A stretch of 53,674 bases of DNA, taken from the NCBI GenBank assembly GCA_026707745.1, contig JAPOWG010000009.1, positions 1 through 53,674 on the forward strand, written 5' to 3'. Positions 1 to 6,989 of the stretch are shown one piece after another. Every line of letters starts with the position of its first letter. Position 1 is the first letter of the stretch. Source of the stretch: Chloroflexota bacterium. GTDB taxonomy: Bacteria > Chloroflexota > Anaerolineae > Aggregatilineales > Phototrophicaceae. The notes under the pieces were generated by a model that saw nothing but the letters and a program-made list of their open reading frames with translations, was not told where the DNA came from and made no database searches. A program made the translations under genes and the position numbers.

Positions 1-485
1 TTCTGAACGCGATCCTGCAGGAGCTTGGCTTTGGCAACGCCGCCGTGCGCTGGCTCAGCGATGCCGAAACGGCGCGCTTCTCCGTCATCGCCATGTCGGT
101 GTGGAAAAACGTGAGCTGGGTGGCGCTGATTTTCATGGCGGCGATCGGCTCGCTATCCAAAGAAGTATTGGAGGCGGCCGCCGTCGATGGCGCCAATACC
201 CTGCAGCGCTTCTGGTATGTGACGCTTCCCCTGCTAAAGCCAGCGATTTACCTCGTGCTGCTGCTGCGCGCCATGGCGGAGGTGCAGACCTTCGAGCAGA
301 TTTATGGCTTGACGCGCGGCGGACCCGGCAGCGCCACCAAGACCCTCGCCCTCTATGCCTTCGAGCGCTTCTTCCAGCAACTGCGCTACGGCTACGGCTC
401 GGCAGTGAATATAGTGCTGCTTTTGCTGACCATCGCCATCGGCGCCATTTTCGCCTGGCTCTTGTATCGTTCGCGAGAGATCTGA
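1..485 (+). CDS. Sugar ABC transporter permease, MalF type (5' end outside window)
   Basis: Inner-membrane subunit of a binding-protein-dependent carbohydrate importer. The reading frame is open from base 3, so the true start lies upstream; a GTG at 45 is internal. The visible part holds the cytoplasmic EAA loop that contacts the ATPase (EAAAVDGANTLQRFWYVTLP), followed by two hydrophobic segments and the family-typical GGPGSATKTLALYAFE stretch. The stop codon overlaps the ATG of the next permease (TGATG), so the two are translationally coupled and form a heterodimer pair. Substrate cannot be told; the solute-binding protein is presumably upstream of the window. Confidence 0.93.
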   Translation, partial: LNAILQELGFGNAAVRWLSDAETARFSVIAMSVWKNVSWVALIFMAAIGSLSKEVLEAAAVDGANTLQRFWYVTLPLLKPAIYLVLLLRAMAEVQTFEQIYGLTRGGPGSATKTLALYAFERFFQQLRYGYGSAVNIVLLLLTIAIGAIFAWLLYRSREI

Positions 486-1333
486 TGATTCATCAACGGC
501 GGCGTCTACGAAATGCCTTGCTATACACCCTGCTGGCCATTGTCTTGGTCGGCTTGGTTTTTCCCGTGCTATTTATGGCGTTTACCTCGTTCAAGTCAGT
601 CGGCGAGGTCAACCGCATCCCGCCGACGATCATTCCGCGCTACCCGACCTTGGAGAACTACCCTTTCATGGCGCGGGCTTGGGATTTCCCGCTGACCCTG
701 CGCAACACGCTAATCCTCGCGGGCGGCTCGGGCTTGGCGGCGACGATGCTGGGCGCGATGGCGGCTTACGCATTCAGCCGCGGCACTTTCCGCGGCCGCA
801 CCTTGATGTACAGCCTGCTGGTCGCCAGCATGGCGGTTCCGGCCATGGTCACGCTGGGACCCATTTTCATCGCGTATTTGCAGTTCAACCTGCTCGATAC
901 GCATATCGGACTCATACTCGTCTTCACCGCTGGCGGCATGCCGTTGGCGACACTGCTGCAATTCGCCTATTTCAACGCCATCCCGCGCGAGCTGGATGAC
1001 GCGGCCGCGATTGATGGCGCCGGGCGCTTCATGACGCTCTTCCGCATCATCATGCCCATCGCCATGCCGGGCGTCTTCGTCAGCTTCCTGCTGCTTTTCA
1101 TCGGCGGCTGGAACGAATTCCTCTTCGTCTTCACCTTGTCGACATCGCCCGATACCCAAGTGCTCACGACGAAACTGTATACCATTCCACCGCGCGAAGC
1201 CGATTACCAATCGAGCAATCTCGATTTGGTGGCGACCGCCGGCATGTTTGTCCTGCTGCCGCTCGTTCCCCTGCTGATGCTGACGCAGCGGCAGTTGGTG
1301 GAGGGCATCACCTTAGGCGCGGTGCAGGGGTAG
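485..1333 (+). CDS. Sugar ABC transporter permease, MalG type
   Basis: A 282-aa partner permease. I start it at the ATG at 485, which overlaps the preceding stop; the frame is open further upstream but that part lies inside the first permease gene. It has an N-terminal membrane segment (LLYTLLAIVLVGLVFPVLF), about six membrane spans in all, and the EAA loop ELDDAAAIDGAGRFMTLFRI before IIMPIAMPG. The C-terminus ends in the usual QRQLVEGITLGAVQG. No ATPase gene follows, which suggests a shared MalK/MsmK-type ATPase encoded elsewhere. Two hairpins of the GGGCGA repeat family lie directly downstream and may end the transcript. Confidence 0.95.
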   Translation: MIHQRRRLRNALLYTLLAIVLVGLVFPVLFMAFTSFKSVGEVNRIPPTIIPRYPTLENYPFMARAWDFPLTLRNTLILAGGSGLAATMLGAMAAYAFSRGTFRGRTLMYSLLVASMAVPAMVTLGPIFIAYLQFNLLDTHIGLILVFTAGGMPLATLLQFAYFNAIPRELDDAAAIDGAGRFMTLFRIIMPIAMPGVFVSFLLLFIGGWNEFLFVFTLSTSPDTQVLTTKLYTIPPREADYQSSNLDLVATAGMFVLLPLVPLLMLTQRQLVEGITLGAVQG

Positions 1334-1351
1334 CGGGAACGCAGTCGCGGA

Positions 1352-1371
1352 GGGTGAGACAAGTCTCGCCC
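1352..1371. repeat. GGGCGA-family hairpin
   Basis: Nine-base-pair inverted repeat, GGGTGAGAC / GTCTCGCCC with a 2-nt loop and one G-T pair. It is followed by CTACAG, as are other members at 15696 and 16566. It lies 18 nt after the permease stop and could act as a transcription terminator or as a REP-like element. Confidence 0.6.
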
Positions 1372-1402
1372 CTACAGTTTCCAAACTATAAGGCGCTTGT
1401 AG

Positions 1403-1423
1403 GGGCGACCCATTGGGTCGCCC
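1403..1423. repeat. GGGCGA-family hairpin
   Basis: Perfect 9-bp inverted repeat, GGGCGACCC / GGGTCGCCC with loop ATT, preceded by GTAG. It is in opposite orientation to the neighbouring copy at 1352 when judged by the CTAC/GTAG end. Confidence 0.6.
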
Positions 1424-1455
1424 GCAATCCATTATCAGATGCGGAGAAATAGACG

Positions 1456-2601
1456 ATGACCGCAAACCGCAAAATCAAGGTCGCTCTCGCTGGGCTCAGC
1501 TTCGGCGCCGAGTTCGCGCCCATCTACCTGCACCACCCCAATGTCGAAAGCCTGACAATCTGCGACTCGGATCCGGCGGTCTTGCAGAAGATCGGCGACC
1601 GCTTTGAAGTGGAAAAGCGCGTCCTCGACCTGGACGACGTCCTCAACGATGACGGCATCGACGCCGTGCACCTGGTTACGCCCATCCCCATGCACGCCGA
1701 GCAGTCGGTCGCCGTCTTGAACGCCGGCAAGCACTGCGCCTGCACCGTGCCCATGGCCACCAGCATCGCCGATCTGGACGCCATCCTGGCTGCCCAGCGC
1801 GCCAGCGGGGTAAACTATATGGGCATGGAAACCGCCGTCTACACGCGGCGCTTTCTGCACGTGCAAGAGATGATCAAGAACGGCGAGATCGGCCGCATCC
1901 AGTTTCTGCGCGGCGCCCATTATCAAGACATGGAATTCTGGCCCCCCTACTGGATGGGCTTGCCGCCCATGCACTACGCCACCCATGCCGTCTCGCCCGT
2001 CTTGGCGCTGGCTGAGACGAGCGCAAAGGCCGTGCATTGTTTCGGCTCCGGCGTCATGCGACCGGAATTGCACCAGCAGTACGGCAATCCATTCCCCGTC
2101 GAAACCGCCATCTACGAACTCAGGGGCGATCCGCCCCTGGCCGCCGAGATCACGCGCAGCCTCTTTCACACCGCGCGCGGCTATACCGAGAGCTTCAACG
2201 TCTACGGTGAGAAAGCGACTTTCGAGTGGGAGCAGATCGAAGACGAACCCCCGGTCGTATTTCGCATGAAGCCGGTGGTCACACACTGGGGACGCGGCAA
2301 CGACACCACGGCTGAGCGCCTGGACGTGCCCGACCGGCAGGATCTGCTGCCGAAGGAAATCGCGCGCTTCACGCAACGCGGCGTCTATGACGAGACGCAT
2401 GTGCACTTGTCATTCTTACAAGGTGGGGGTCACGGTGGCTCGCACCCGCATCTGGTGCACGAATTTGTCAGCAGCATCGTGGAAGAGCGACAGCCCTGGC
2501 CCGATGCGATCACGACAGCCGCCTGGACCGCTGCCGGCGTTTGCGCCCACCAATCAGCAATGAACGGCGGGGCGCGAATAGAAATCCCCCAATTTACCTA
2601 G
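1456..2601 (+). CDS. Gfo/Idh/MocA family oxidoreductase with altered EKP motif
   Basis: A 381-aa protein of the NAD(P)-dependent sugar oxidoreductase family: Rossmann-type N-terminus (IKVALAGLSFGAEF), dinucleotide domain to about residue 125, then the mixed alpha/beta substrate domain. It likely acts in the cytosol on a sugar or cyclitol. The start ATG follows GGAG in GCGGAGAAATAGACG. An oddity is that the usual Glu-Lys-Pro motif, whose lysine supports catalysis, is replaced by CTVPMA (residues 96-101), so the lysine is absent. The protein may use other catalytic residues or have lost dehydrogenase activity. It follows the sugar permeases on the same strand, suggesting a joint catabolic unit. 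Confidence 0.85.
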   Translation: MTANRKIKVALAGLSFGAEFAPIYLHHPNVESLTICDSDPAVLQKIGDRFEVEKRVLDLDDVLNDDGIDAVHLVTPIPMHAEQSVAVLNAGKHCACTVPMATSIADLDAILAAQRASGVNYMGMETAVYTRRFLHVQEMIKNGEIGRIQFLRGAHYQDMEFWPPYWMGLPPMHYATHAVSPVLALAETSAKAVHCFGSGVMRPELHQQYGNPFPVETAIYELRGDPPLAAEITRSLFHTARGYTESFNVYGEKATFEWEQIEDEPPVVFRMKPVVTHWGRGNDTTAERLDVPDRQDLLPKEIARFTQRGVYDETHVHLSFLQGGGHGGSHPHLVHEFVSSIVEERQPWPDAITTAAWTAAGVCAHQSAMNGGARIEIPQFT

Positions 2602-2790
2602 ACAACATCGAACCGGTCGCTCTCGACCACGTCCGCCAACTGAACACTCTAGCCGCAGGCTAGGCGCGACCGCCGGTCAGCGTCGGCGGGCATTGTCGCC
2701 GGTCAGTGTCTACGCGACCTACGCGACCTACGCGCACCCCTTGCGGGAGAGGGGTTTGGGGTGAGGGATAAGAAAAAAATCCAAACAGCC

Positions 2791-2820
2791 TTGACTCTCA
2801 TAGAACATAAATGCTATTCT
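2791..2820 (+). promoter_or_regulatory. Sigma-70-like promoter candidate
   Basis: TTGACT, an 18-bp spacer, then TATTCT preceded by TGC. It points into the repeat-rich region and toward the dehydratase gene at 3407, nearly 600 nt away, or toward the doubtful short frame at 2856. Confidence 0.4.
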
Positions 2821-2921
2821 GCTCCTACAACGCAAACATAAGGAAAACACACTCCATGCCCGTAACCCCCCAATACCAAAATGGCCTCACCGCCACAAAA
2901 AATCCCTACACCTTTTTCAAG

Positions 2922-2943
2922 CGGGCGAGCCTCGGCTCGCCCG
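2922..2943. repeat. GGGCGA-family hairpin
   Basis: Perfect 10-bp inverted repeat CGGGCGAGCC / GGCTCGCCCG with a 2-nt loop. It shares the GGGCGA/TCGCCC arms with the copies at 1352, 1403, 14685 and 15696, while the bases nearest the loop differ but stay paired. Confidence 0.6.
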
Positions 2944-3018
2944 AAACACACACCTCTGTGCCCTCGGTGTCGGCGAGCAGTTTCGGCGATCAGTGTCTAC
3001 GCGACCTACGCGCCCTCT

Positions 3019-3113
3019 TTATTAATAAACCGCGTTGCACATGCAACGAGAAGGCTTGTTATTTTGTGTGAGCGCGACATTCCTGTGGACGATTCGCTGC
3101 CGCCGAGCGGCTG
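3019..3113 (-). repeat. Long palindromic repeat, copy D
   Basis: Reverse-strand copy of the ~88-bp element also seen at 10375, 15574 and 21545. Read on the minus strand it has the GCCGC-TCG-GCGGC stem, a segment carrying roughly eight extra bases, then AAGCCTTCTCGTTGC, the stem GTTGC/GCAAC and GCGGTTTATTAATAA in place of the terminal palindrome GTTTACGTAAAC. Confidence 0.75.
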
Positions 3114-3164
3114 TGGTGAATAAAACCTGTACCATGCCCGCCAAATCCGGGCAGGGGGTCCCCT

Positions 3165-3176
3165 CCCCCCCCCCCC
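3165..3176. repeat. Homopolymer run of 12 C
   Basis: An uninterrupted C12 tract preceded by GGGGGTCCCCT. It is non-coding, prone to slippage and to assembly or sequencing length error. Confidence 0.8.
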
Positions 3177-3215
3177 GTATACATACCATATCGATACACT
3201 CGCCTAAAAGCCCGC

Positions 3216-3257
3216 ATTTTATGGGTATTTTATGGCATTTTGTAGACATTTTACGGA
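3216..3257 (+). promoter_or_regulatory. Four helically phased ATTTT repeats
   Basis: ATTTT begins at 3216, 3227, 3237 and 3248, that is at 11, 10 and 11-bp steps, each followed by a variant of ATGG/ACGG. This spacing puts all four on one DNA face. It could be an intrinsically bent segment or a tandem binding site for a response regulator. It lies about 150 nt upstream of the dehydratase gene. Confidence 0.5.
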
Positions 3258-3406
3258 CACAAATTCAGCATATAACGCCGCCCCGCCCGCGCCTGGACCG
3301 CCCGTTGAAAACGCGCCGCTCCTCAGCCCGCGACGGGAGCAGGCGAGCGTGGCGCAGGCTACGCTCATGCGTTAAGCTATCCGGAGAGCCAATTGCGGAG
3401 AAGCGC

Positions 3407-4318
3407 ATGATAAAAGGCATCATCCCGATCCTGTTCACGCCCTTTGCTGAGAACGGCGATATCGACGCCGACGGTTTGCGCCGCATCGCGCGCTTCGAGT
3501 TGGACGGCGGTGTCCATGCGATTGGCATCAACGGCTTCGCCAGCGAAGCCTACAAACTCACGGACGCCGAGCGCCATCTGAACGTTGAAATCGTCGCGGG
3601 CGAAGCGGCCAGGCAGGTGCCGCTCGTCATCGGTCTTGCCGCCGGCAGCACAGAAGCCGCCATGCGACAGGCGCGCGAACTGGAAAAATATCAACCTGCC
3701 GCCTACATGGTCTTGCCGCCCGCCACCATGGACAACGGCAGCGCATCTTTCGTCGATCACTACGTCGACCTCGGCGGAGCCACCGATGTGCCAATCATCG
3801 TGCAGCAAGCGCCGCATATCCCGGGTTATCGACACACGGAGCTAGCGGTCGAGGCGCTGGCGGAGATCGCTGATCGCGCGCCCGGCGTGCGCTATTACAA
3901 AATCGAAGGACCCGGCTCGGCCGACAAAATGAAGGACCTGGCGCCCTTGCTGCCGCCGGGAACGAGCATGTTCGGTGGCGGTGGCGGCATAACCGCGCTT
4001 GGCGAGTTGCAAAACGGCGCGGCTGGTTTGATCCCCGGCGTGGGCTTCAACGAGATCTTCATCGCGGCCTGGGACAGGTGGAGGGGCGGTGAACCGGATG
4101 CCGCCGTCGGCATCATTCAAGCGGGGGACGCGCTGGTGAAAGCCGTATCCGGCAGCGGGCATGAAACCTCCTTGCATTTGCGCAAGCATCTGATGAAACG
4201 CGCCGGCTACATCGGCAGCGCCGCCGTGCGACGCCCGACGGTAGCTTTCGACGAGAACGCTTTGCCCGACTTCTTCAAGATTGTGGATGAACTTGACTTA
4301 CGAGTATCAAAGGGATAA
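3407..4318 (+). CDS. DapA/NAL-family keto-deoxy sugar acid dehydratase or aldolase
   Basis: A 303-aa (beta/alpha)8 class I lyase. The Schiff-base lysine is Lys165 in VRYYKIEG. The GTTGE-like motif of true dihydrodipicolinate synthase reads GFASE (residues 43-47), and the catalytic tyrosine region reads VQQAPHIPG without tyrosine. It is therefore not expected to be a lysine-biosynthetic DapA. This pattern resembles L-2-keto-3-deoxyarabonate or 5-keto-4-deoxyglucarate dehydratases, which yield alpha-ketoglutaric semialdehyde. The next gene, 10 nt downstream, encodes the matching semialdehyde dehydrogenase. The start is the ATG at 3407 behind GGAG; upstream in-frame sequence is non-coding repeat. 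Confidence 0.85.
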   Translation: MIKGIIPILFTPFAENGDIDADGLRRIARFELDGGVHAIGINGFASEAYKLTDAERHLNVEIVAGEAARQVPLVIGLAAGSTEAAMRQARELEKYQPAAYMVLPPATMDNGSASFVDHYVDLGGATDVPIIVQQAPHIPGYRHTELAVEALAEIADRAPGVRYYKIEGPGSADKMKDLAPLLPPGTSMFGGGGGITALGELQNGAAGLIPGVGFNEIFIAAWDRWRGGEPDAAVGIIQAGDALVKAVSGSGHETSLHLRKHLMKRAGYIGSAAVRRPTVAFDENALPDFFKIVDELDLRVSKG

Positions 4319-4328
4319 GGATAAGGAC

Positions 4329-5906
4329 ATGGGATTGACAGGAAAAAACTACATCGCCGGCGAAACTTCGGCGGAGGGTTCCGAAGTCTTTTACAGCGTG
4401 GATCCGCGCAGCAAGGCGACGGGCGATTTGCCCTTCTATAGCGCTACCAAAGCCGAGGTCGACCGCGCCGTCGCAGCCGCGGTTTCCGCCTTTGAAGAGG
4501 CGCGCAACTACTCATCCAGTCGTATCGCCGATTTCCTGGATGAGATTGCGACTCGGATTGAGGCGCTGGGCGACGAGTTGCTGTATACCGCCGACCGCGA
4601 AACGGGATTGGGTCTGCCGCGCCTGACCGGCGAGCGCGAGCGCACCACCGGTCAGATCCGCACCTTCGCATCTCTACTGCGCGAAGGGGATTATCTGCGC
4701 GCGATCATCAACAGCGAGGGCCCCGGACAGCCCTCAGTGAGACAGATGCAGTTCCCGGTCGGTCCCGTGGCCATATTCGCGGCAAGCAACTTCCCCTTCG
4801 CTTTCGCTGTCCCGGGTGGCGATACCGCATCGGCCATCGCTGCCGGTTGTCCCGTCGTGGTCAAGGCGCATCCCGGCCACCCCGCCACTTCCGAGATGTT
4901 TGCGCTGGCATTTACGGCTGCGGTCGAAGCGGGTGGCTTTCCCGCCGGCATGTTTTCCATGGTCCAAGGCAGCGGCATAGACGTCGGTCAATGGCTGGTC
5001 GCCAACGATGGCATCGAAGCGGTGGGATTCACCGGTTCCTTGCGCGGCGGACGCGCCATCTATGATGCCGCAGCCGCTCGTCCCCGTCCCGTCCCGGTTT
5101 ACGCCGAGATGGGCAGCGTCAATCCGGTGGTGATCACGCAAGCCGCGCTGGCAAACCGCGCCGATAACATCGCCGATGGCTTGGTAGGCTCAATCACTTT
5201 GGGAACGGGTCAGTTCTGTACCAACCCCGGACTGATCTTGTTACAAGACAGCCCGGCATCGCAGGACTTCATCGCCTCCGTGACGGAGAAAATGAACACG
5301 GCGCCGGCGGGCGTGCTGCTCAACGCGGCCATTGAGCAGGGACTGCAAAGCGCCGTCAGCCAAACCCGGGACAATCCTAATATCAACATATTAACGGGCG
5401 GCGACGCCGTCGCGGACAGCGATTCCTTCTGCTTCCGCAATACGGTCATGCAGACGACCGCCTCCGCCATCCGCGCCGACGAGGCCTTGCAAGTCGAGCA
5501 TTTCGGACCGGTGACGCTCTTCGTGGTCTGCGAGGATGGCGACGACCTGCGCGAGACTGTCAATGCGCTCGAGGGCAATCTGACCAGCACGGTGCATGCC
5601 GAGGAAGATGAACTGGAAAGCATCGGCGATCTGCTGCACCAACTGCGCGAGAAAGCGGGCCGGGTGATCTGGAACGGTTTCCCGACCGGCGTCGCAGTTA
5701 TACCGGCCATGCAGCACGGCGGACCCTATCCCGCGACCACCGCGCCGAGCACGACCTCGGTGGGCATGAACGCCATCTACCGCTTCATGCGCCCCATCGC
5801 CTTCCAGAACCTGCCGGATGTGCTGCTGCCGGAGGCGTTGAAGGACGCCAATCCGCTGGGCATCACGCGGATGGTGGACGGGGTGAATACGGATGGGGCG
5901 CTTTGA
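4329..5906 (+). CDS. Aldehyde dehydrogenase, alpha-ketoglutaric semialdehyde (2,5-dioxovalerate) type
   Basis: A 525-aa aldehyde dehydrogenase. Visible are the substrate-channel/NAD region AASNFPFAFAVPGGD (Asn154), Lys179 in VVVKAHPGHP, FTGS at 234-237, Glu260 in YAEMGSVNP and the nucleophile Cys297 in GTGQFCTNPG. The AEMGSVNP and GTGQFCTNPG context and the long C-terminus are typical of semialdehyde dehydrogenases of glucarate, pentose and hydroxyproline degradation, which oxidise the product of the upstream dehydratase to 2-oxoglutarate. The start is the ATG at 4329, with AAGGATAAGG just before it; an earlier in-frame start would overlap the upstream gene. Confidence 0.9.
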   Translation: MGLTGKNYIAGETSAEGSEVFYSVDPRSKATGDLPFYSATKAEVDRAVAAAVSAFEEARNYSSSRIADFLDEIATRIEALGDELLYTADRETGLGLPRLTGERERTTGQIRTFASLLREGDYLRAIINSEGPGQPSVRQMQFPVGPVAIFAASNFPFAFAVPGGDTASAIAAGCPVVVKAHPGHPATSEMFALAFTAAVEAGGFPAGMFSMVQGSGIDVGQWLVANDGIEAVGFTGSLRGGRAIYDAAAARPRPVPVYAEMGSVNPVVITQAALANRADNIADGLVGSITLGTGQFCTNPGLILLQDSPASQDFIASVTEKMNTAPAGVLLNAAIEQGLQSAVSQTRDNPNINILTGGDAVADSDSFCFRNTVMQTTASAIRADEALQVEHFGPVTLFVVCEDGDDLRETVNALEGNLTSTVHAEEDELESIGDLLHQLREKAGRVIWNGFPTGVAVIPAMQHGGPYPATTAPSTTSVGMNAIYRFMRPIAFQNLPDVLLPEALKDANPLGITRMVDGVNTDGAL

Positions 5907-5919
5907 TACTTAAAAACAG

Positions 5920-5947
5920 AACAGCCCCATCATCGGATGAGGCTGTT
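5920..5947 (-). terminator. Hairpin terminator (copy 1 of a matching pair)
   Basis: AACAGCC / GGCTGTT stem, one C-A mismatch, then CATC/GATG around an ATCG loop. On the minus strand it is followed by CTGTTTTTAAG, so it is a good terminator for the minus-strand gene at 5983 and may also serve the convergent dehydrogenase gene. The hairpin at 6938 is nearly identical. Confidence 0.7.
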
Positions 5948-5982
5948 ACTTCCTACTGCTCAGTTTTGGACGGACTAACCCA

Positions 5983-6234
5983 TCAATCCGCTTCTTGCGG
6001 CGAAGGCTCGGAATAGCCCATTCGTCCGCGCAGCCAGGAGAGCGATTCGCGAACCGATGTCATTTCATTTCGCAGCGTTACTACGTCGTCGCGCAGCGAT
6101 GAGATTTCCCCATCAAGCCGATTGATATCATTGCGCAGCCATAAGAAAACGCCGATTACTGTGCCAACGGTGATGACGAATTGTACATTTTGATCCACGG
6201 TCGCGCTCCACGTCTGCTTCTTTGATTGTGACAT
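5983..6234 (-). CDS. Small membrane-anchored coiled-coil protein
   Basis: An 83-aa protein of unknown function. An N-terminal cytoplasmic stretch (MSQSKKQTWSATVDQ) is followed by one membrane span (about residues 18-35, FVITVGTVIGVFLWL) and a heptad-like coiled coil (LDGEISSLRDDVVTLRNEM). No strong ribosome binding site is seen before the ATG. It is followed on the same strand by the hairpin at 5920. With the 115-aa gene upstream it forms a pair of small membrane coiled-coil proteins; size and layout recall phage XhlA-like hemolysin accessory proteins, but there is no real evidence for that role. Confidence 0.6.
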   Translation of the reverse strand: MSQSKKQTWSATVDQNVQFVITVGTVIGVFLWLRNDINRLDGEISSLRDDVVTLRNEMTSVRESLSWLRGRMGYSEPSPQEAD

Positions 6235-6383
6235 TGTTCGGGCACGCGTTGCTTAACTTGTCAACGGCATGCAAACCGCCAACTAACCGCTATAATCATA
6301 CCGAAAACAGTCCGCCCAAAACATGACTTGATCTGTGCTTGGCAGAACAGCCTATTGTTCTGGTGAGGCTCTGTCAGCGCCGA

Positions 6384-6731
6384 TCACTTGAGGACCGCCA
6401 CCAGCACCGCGATGATACTGATGAGAAAGGGCAGCGCATACTTGAGCGCGTCCACCGCGCCTCGAAAGCGGCTGTCGTGCTCGCGCAGATCACGAATCTC
6501 TTCGCTCTGTTTACGAATATCTTCGCTCTGTTTATTCAGAGCCTCGCTGAATTTGTCGAAGGATGCTCGAAACTCTTCCGTCTGCGCCCGAATCGCGCTC
6601 TGGATCGCACTCTGAACGTACTCCATGATGTCGGCCTTGAATTCCGCCAGGTCGGCTTTCGTGGCCAAGGATTTCATCTCGCCTTCAATGGTTGAAATTC
6701 GTCTTTCATGATCGTTTATTTGTTCTGCCAT
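6384..6731 (-). CDS. Small coiled-coil protein with C-terminal membrane anchor
   Basis: A 115-aa protein of unknown function. It is almost entirely helical and charged (AEQINDHERRISTIEGEM onward), with tandem short repeats NKQSEDIRKQSEEIRDL that suggest a coiled coil, and ends in a single membrane span (LPFLISIIAVLVAVL). I start it at the ATG at 6731, which has AAGGG 8 nt upstream; a TTG further upstream lacks this. Its topology is the mirror image of the neighbouring 83-aa protein (anchor at the other end). Together they lie between two near-identical hairpins. Confidence 0.6.
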   Translation of the reverse strand: MAEQINDHERRISTIEGEMKSLATKADLAEFKADIMEYVQSAIQSAIRAQTEEFRASFDKFSEALNKQSEDIRKQSEEIRDLREHDSRFRGAVDALKYALPFLISIIAVLVAVLK

Positions 6732-6937
6732 GACGTGACCCTTGTTTTTCTTCAATGGTTGAGCGTTTAGGCATCTTCAACTGCCGAGCATTGGTCTACG
6801 CTCATTCCCGCGACTGCGCTCTGATTATGCCCGACTATTGGTGAAAAGTCAACCATTGCAAAACGTTTCATTAACCTGACTGTGCTTCTGCGTCTGGGCA
6901 GATGGTGGTACTAACTCCTAAGTCATAACTGACGAAA

Positions 6938-6963
6938 ACAGCCTCATCATCCGATGAGGCTGT
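6938..6963 (-). terminator. Hairpin terminator (copy 2 of a matching pair)
   Basis: Perfect 11-bp stem ACAGCCTCATC / GATGAGGCTGT with loop ATCC. On the minus strand it is followed by TTTCGTC. It lies just past the stop of the BMP-type gene at 6990. Confidence 0.7.
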
Positions 6964-6989
6964 CTCTTTCATTCGGATCCCGAATTCCT

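Larger units (their letters stand above)
2602..3406. other. 805-bp intergenic region rich in repeats
   Basis: No convincing gene. It holds a direct repeat of GTGTCTACGCGACCTACGCG (near 2706 and 2991), a G-rich stretch (near 2737-2770) of a type I associate with Chloroflexota intergenic DNA, a promoter-like pair at 2791/2815, a GGGCGA hairpin (2922), one long palindromic repeat copy (3019), a run of 12 C (3165) and a phased ATTTT array (3216). A 71-codon frame from the ATG at 2856, preceded by AAGGA, runs to 3071, but its second half is made of repeat sequence. I regard it as a possible gene remnant, not a gene. Confidence 0.6.

Noticed and set aside
1352..1423. CRISPR-like or riboswitch-like structure from the paired hairpins
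   Set aside because: There is no regular repeat-spacer pattern and no conserved aptamer features; the copies belong to a scattered hairpin family.
3407..4318. Annotation as dapA (4-hydroxy-tetrahydrodipicolinate synthase)
   Set aside because: The Schiff-base lysine is present but the GTTGE motif and the catalytic tyrosine are not, and the next gene is a semialdehyde dehydrogenase; a keto-deoxy sugar acid enzyme fits better.
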